From an uncultured Agathobacter sp. (GTDB lineage Bacteria; Bacillota; Clostridia; Lachnospirales; Lachnospiraceae): a stretch of 64,000 nucleotides of DNA. Under the pieces are notes generated by a model that saw only the letters and a program-made list of their open reading frames with translations, had not been told where the DNA came from and did not search any database. The DNA lies in contig CAKRNE010000005.1 in assembly GCA_934365945.1 (NCBI GenBank), positions 71,976 to 135,975 on the forward strand. Direction: 5' to 3'. Of the stretch, positions 61,150 to 64,000 are shown piece by piece (the first letter of the stretch is position 1; every line of letters starts with the position of its first letter). Made by a program: the position numbers and the translations under genes.

Positions 61150-61252
61150 AGTTTTGATAAAAACTTGATAAAGGCAGCCTGCTTTGGGAGAAGTATAGCC
61201 TGTAAACGGTATAAGCGGTATTTCAATTGTATGATAGCTATTGTAAAAATAG

Positions 61253-61328
61253 AATATGACATAATCGAATTGACAAAAGAGATACCTATGTTTATAATAT
61301 AGACAAAGCGAGAATGACATGAATGGAG
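61253..61328 (+). promoter_or_regulatory. Consensus promoter in a 76-bp duplicated block, copy 1
   Basis: TTGACA (61270-61275), 17 bases, TATAAT (61293-61298) is a full consensus promoter. The whole 76 bp up to the ribosome site are repeated at 62452-62527 with four differences. Confidence 0.85.
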
Positions 61329-61335
61329 GAGTTCT

Positions 61336-62383
61336 ATGGCAGAAGATAAAAAGAAAGATGAAATTGCAGTAATTGAGATCAATGAAGAATTTATGAAACA
61401 AAAATTATATGAATTTCGGGGGATGTAAAGTATTATTAGATGCAGATCTAGCTGAAGTATATGGATATGAACTTAAGGCTTTTAATCAGCAGGTAAAAAG
61501 AAATATAGAAAGATTTCAGAATGATATGATGTTTCAATTATCTGATAATGAAGTTGAATATTTGCGGTCACAATTTGTGACCGCAAATATAAGTAGCAAA
61601 TCCCGCAGCAATCCTTACGTTTTTACGGAACAAGGTGTATACATGTTAATGACTGTACTAAAAGGGGAACTTGCGGTAAGACAAAGCATTGCATTGGTGA
61701 GAACCTTCAAAAGAATGAAAGATTACATATTAGAAAATCGTGATTTAATAGGTCAGCGGGAAATACTTCAGTTAAGCATGGAAACTGCTAACAACAAAAT
61801 AGAAATTAACAAAATCAACTCAGATATGATTTCTCTTGAAAAACAGATTTCAGATGTTGCAGAAGGATTGAAGGATGTTGTGACAAAATCTGAGCTGGCT
61901 GATATGATGAACAGCTTTGTTTCAGATGATGATGAAAAATGGCTCATGTTTAATGCAAAATTCAGTAGTGCAGATGAGGTATATGAGTCCATTTATAAAC
62001 AGGCAAAGTCGTCAATATATGTTGTTGACAATTATATTGGATTAAGAACGCTGGTACACCTTAAGAATTCTCCGACCGGAGTGGATATTATTTTATTCAG
62101 TGATAATGTTGGAAATAATAAACTTCACAACATAGAATTTACAGATTTTTGCAAAGAATATCCATCCGTAAAAATATCAATGAAAAAGACCGGAGGTATA
62201 TTTCATGATCGATTTATAGTGTTGGATTATGGAACTGCTGATGAAAGGGTTTTCTTATGTGGGGCTTCATCAAAGGATGCAGGAGCTAGAATAACCAGTA
62301 TTGTTGAAGACTATGGAGTATCTAAATATACTCCGGTGATTGCAACGCTGTTGAAAAATTCAACTTTGATTTTACCACACTAG
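61336..62383 (+). pseudogene. ORF6N-domain protein with PLD-like C terminus, frameshifted at a G tract
   Basis: ATG 61336 has GGAGGA 5 bases upstream and encodes MAEDKKKDEIAVIEIN and on to KLYEFRGM before a stop. The family continues in the next frame as KVLLDADLAEVYGYELKAFNQQVKRN to the stop at 62383. The frames join at five G (61418-61422); with four G the reading would be YEFRGCKVLLDAD, uninterrupted. The N-terminal ORF6N domain (to about residue 110) occurs in phage and mobile-element proteins. A coiled coil (about 140-185) follows, and the C-terminal half looks like a phospholipase-D-like fold with FHDRFIVLDY (an HxK-like site reads HDRF). It could be a pseudogene, a phase-variable gene or a sequencing error. 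Confidence 0.75.
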
Positions 62384-62451
62384 ACGGAAGTGAACGCAAT
62401 GAAACTCATGTAGTGGAACCAGACTTTTGCTGCGGAAAAAATATTAAATGA

Positions 62452-62527
62452 AATATGACATAATCGAATTGATAAAAGAGATACATATGTTTATAATATA
62501 GACAAAACGAGAATGGCATGAATGGAG
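62452..62527 (+). promoter_or_regulatory. Duplicated promoter block, copy 2
   Basis: TTGATA (62469-62474), 17 bases, TATAAT (62492-62497). It is 72 of 76 bases identical to 61253-61328 and drives the small HTH gene. Confidence 0.8.
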
Positions 62528-62536
62528 AACAAGGTA

Positions 62537-62815
62537 ATGGAGAAATCTATAACATTTGAAGATGCACTAAAAAGAATTGAGGAGTTGGAAAAAGAGAATG
62601 CAGCCCTTCGGGAGGAATTGGAATATTACAGAAATCGTAAATTAAGCGGTCGTCAGAAACATAACGCCAAGTGGATGGCAATTTATAATGATTTTGTCAT
62701 TGGATATGAGAGTGGTATGACGATGGTAGAAATTGCGAAGCGAAACAATGTCAGTGAGCGGACGATTTATAGATATAAAGCATATTATGACAAAATGAAG
62801 AAAAAAGAGGAATAA
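62537..62815 (+). CDS. Small helix-turn-helix protein with coiled-coil N terminus
   Basis: 92 residues from ATG 62537 (GGAG 9 bases upstream, the same position as for the ORF6N gene; ATG 62522 is an alternative). Residues 5-35 are a heptad-like coiled coil (FEDALKRIEELEKENAALREELEYY). Residues about 50-88 form a resolvase-like helix-turn-helix (YESGMTMVEIAKRNNVSERTIYRYKAYYDKM). Probably a DNA-binding protein. No recombinase domain is attached. The promoter is shared in sequence with the ORF6N gene. Confidence 0.75.
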   Translation: MEKSITFEDALKRIEELEKENAALREELEYYRNRKLSGRQKHNAKWMAIYNDFVIGYESGMTMVEIAKRNNVSERTIYRYKAYYDKMKKKEE

Positions 62816-62890
62816 ACCATTTTACTGACGTTGATAAAATTGTTCAATGCGGGAATTGACAAATGAATAAATTTAGAAGCTAATGTTATT

Positions 62891-62936
62891 AAGCCTTCGG
62901 ACATTGGGAATAAAACCTGATGTTTGTAGGCTTTTT
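62891..62936 (+). terminator. Terminator after the small HTH gene
   Basis: AAGCCT pairs with AGGCTT around a structured loop (ACAT / ATGT inside), followed by TTTTTG. Confidence 0.65.
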
Positions 62937-62937
62937 G

Positions 62938-62991
62938 TTTACAGAAAAAATTATCGCGTATATAATAAACATGACATATAGCTGTCATGTT
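62938..62991 (+). promoter_or_regulatory. Promoter and palindromic operator of the WYL regulator
   Basis: TTTACA and TATAAT (62961-62966) are 17 bases apart. A dyad, AACATGACA-TATAGC-TGTCATGTT, at 62968-62991 covers the transcription start. It is the likely autoregulatory site. Confidence 0.7.
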
Positions 62992-63026
62992 GAATTAGGT
63001 ATGATATGTATGGAGTGTAAGAAACT

Positions 63027-63953
63027 ATGAAAATAGATAGACTTATCGGAATATTATCAATTTTACTGCAGGAAGAAAAGACAACGGCTCCTGAACTGGC
63101 AGAAAGATTTGAGGTATCTCGAAGGACAATAAATCGGGATATTGAAGACCTTTGCAAAGCAGGGATTCCCATAAGGACTTCACAGGGGACCGGCGGTGGT
63201 ATTAGTATTATGGATGGATATCGTATGGACAGGACTATTTTGAGTTCCAAAGATATGCAGATGATTCTTGCGGGTTTGCGTAGTCTTGACAGTGTGAGTG
63301 GGAGCAGGTACTATAGTCAGCTAATGGAGAAAATCCAGACCGGATCATCAGAGTTCATCAGTGGAAGAGATTCTATGCTGATTGACTTATCTTCATGGTA
63401 TAAGGATTCTCTGGCTCCAAAGATTGAGGTAATCCAGAGCGCAATAGAAAATAGGCGCATCATACAATTTAAGTATTTCGCTCCGTCAGGAGAGAGCAAC
63501 CGAAGGGTAGAACCATATTATCTGGTTTTTAAATGGTCGAGCTGGTATGTATGGGGGTGGTGTTTAGAACGTGAAGATTACAGACTTTTCAAATTGAACC
63601 GCATGGATTGTGTTGTTGAAGCAGACCGAGGATTTCTGCGCAGAGATGTACCAATACCGGATTTATCAAAGGGGAAGATATTTACGGATGGGATAAAGGT
63701 TAAAGCTCTTTTTACACCGAATATGAAGTGGCGGCTGGTTGAAGAATTTGGACCGAACTGCTTTACAGAAACGGATGATGAAAGGCTGCTCTTTTCAGCA
63801 GACTATACGGATATGGAAAACCTTGTGACATGGCTTATGACATTTGGAGCAAAAGTAGAGGTGCTTGAGCCGGAAGAAGTGCGGGACATTATTCGCAGGA
63901 ATGCAGAGAAAATATTAAAAATTTATGAAGAGAAGGACTTAGAGGGGGTGTAA
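63027..63953 (+). CDS. YafY/WYL-domain transcriptional regulator
   Basis: 308 residues. An HTH_11 winged helix at 1-60 (RLIGILSILLQEEKTTAPELAERFEVSRRTINRDIEDLCKAGIPI) is followed by a WYL domain at about 135-215 (IQSAIENRRIIQFKYFAPSGESNRRVEPYYLVFKWSSWYVWGWCLEREDYRLFKLNRM) and a C-terminal WCX region. WYL domains bind ligands such as nucleotides or nucleic acids. The downstream GyrI-like gene starts 5 bases after the stop, a frequent pairing. Confidence 0.92.
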   Translation: MKIDRLIGILSILLQEEKTTAPELAERFEVSRRTINRDIEDLCKAGIPIRTSQGTGGGISIMDGYRMDRTILSSKDMQMILAGLRSLDSVSGSRYYSQLMEKIQTGSSEFISGRDSMLIDLSSWYKDSLAPKIEVIQSAIENRRIIQFKYFAPSGESNRRVEPYYLVFKWSSWYVWGWCLEREDYRLFKLNRMDCVVEADRGFLRRDVPIPDLSKGKIFTDGIKVKALFTPNMKWRLVEEFGPNCFTETDDERLLFSADYTDMENLVTWLMTFGAKVEVLEPEEVRDIIRRNAEKILKIYEEKDLEGV

Positions 63954-63958
63954 AGGAT

Positions 63959-64000
63959 ATGGCTTTTGACTACAAGAAGGAATATAAAGAATTTTATATG
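63959..64000 (+). CDS. GyrI-like small-molecule-binding protein (partial)
   Basis: Only the first 14 codons are present: MAFDYKKEYKEFYM. This start is typical of the GyrI-like domain proteins that follow WYL regulators in Lachnospiraceae. AAAGGA overlaps the regulator stop codon just before the start. The rest lies outside the window. Confidence 0.7.
   Translation, partial: MAFDYKKEYKEFYM

Overview
The window looks like chromosome of a gut Lachnospiraceae bacterium of the Agathobacter (Eubacterium) rectalis / Roseburia type. The evidence is a low-to-moderate GC content, AGGAG-type ribosome binding sites, Firmicute gene families (HPF, YhaM, HemZ, MutS2, DUF815, Lachnospiraceae-type LRR and VanZ proteins) and TTGACA/TATAAT promoters. 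This is inference from gene content; no 16S or other marker search could be run. No rRNA, tRNA or CRISPR array was seen.

Layout. 1-7.7 kb: tail of a permease (perhaps PstA), an ECF sigma factor with a candidate anti-sigma partner, a fructokinase, a membrane lipase-like protein, and a response regulator/sensor kinase pair. 7.8-12.9 kb: an AAA/PD-(D/E)XK protein, then pdxST with a divergent PdxR-type regulator. 13.0-16.7 kb: pstB-phoU and phoP-phoR, each behind a PhoP-type promoter of the same geometry. 16.8-21.2 kb: a DUF815 ATPase, an ABC-F protein, the ribosome hibernation factor, and an orphan small RNA resembling a type I antitoxin. 21.4-26.2 kb: an accessory stretch with a lipoprotein, a small XRE regulator, a membrane protein (two copies of one perfect palindromic operator) and a sigma factor fused to a membrane anchor and an exported domain. 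26.3-37.5 kb: ddl, murF, cyclophilin, acetyltransferase, glycosyltransferase, glucokinase, Rel, an MBL hydrolase and HemZ. 37.5-40.4 kb: LRR surface protein, Asn/Gly-rich secreted protein and VanZ-like protein. 40.6-44.9 kb: nagB-nagA-EIIA-EIIBC for N-acetylglucosamine uptake and catabolism, behind a long leader. 45.5-51.6 kb: nuclease lipoprotein, hisS, aspS. 52.0-56.5 kb (minus strand): mutS2 and a response regulator/kinase pair. 57.2-61.1 kb: HtrA-like pseudoprotease, YhaM, RlmD. 61.3-64 kb: a frameshifted ORF6N gene, a small HTH gene with a duplicated promoter, and a WYL regulator followed by a GyrI-like gene.

The most unusual content is intergenic. Four copies (A 11.1 kb, B 45.0 kb, C 46.9 kb, D 56.8 kb) of a roughly 270-290 bp element form giant hairpins. 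Their centres are conserved: AGATACTGTACGGATTATGC paired with its complement, GACGAAACCG, two small hairpins with a shared six-base loop, and ATTTCTG. Their outer arms are unrelated between copies but complementary within each copy. They encode only spurious ORFs, and three of them end just upstream of a promoter. A fifth large hairpin at 51.7 kb has a different sequence. These are the best candidates for an undescribed structured RNA or mobile DNA family in this window.
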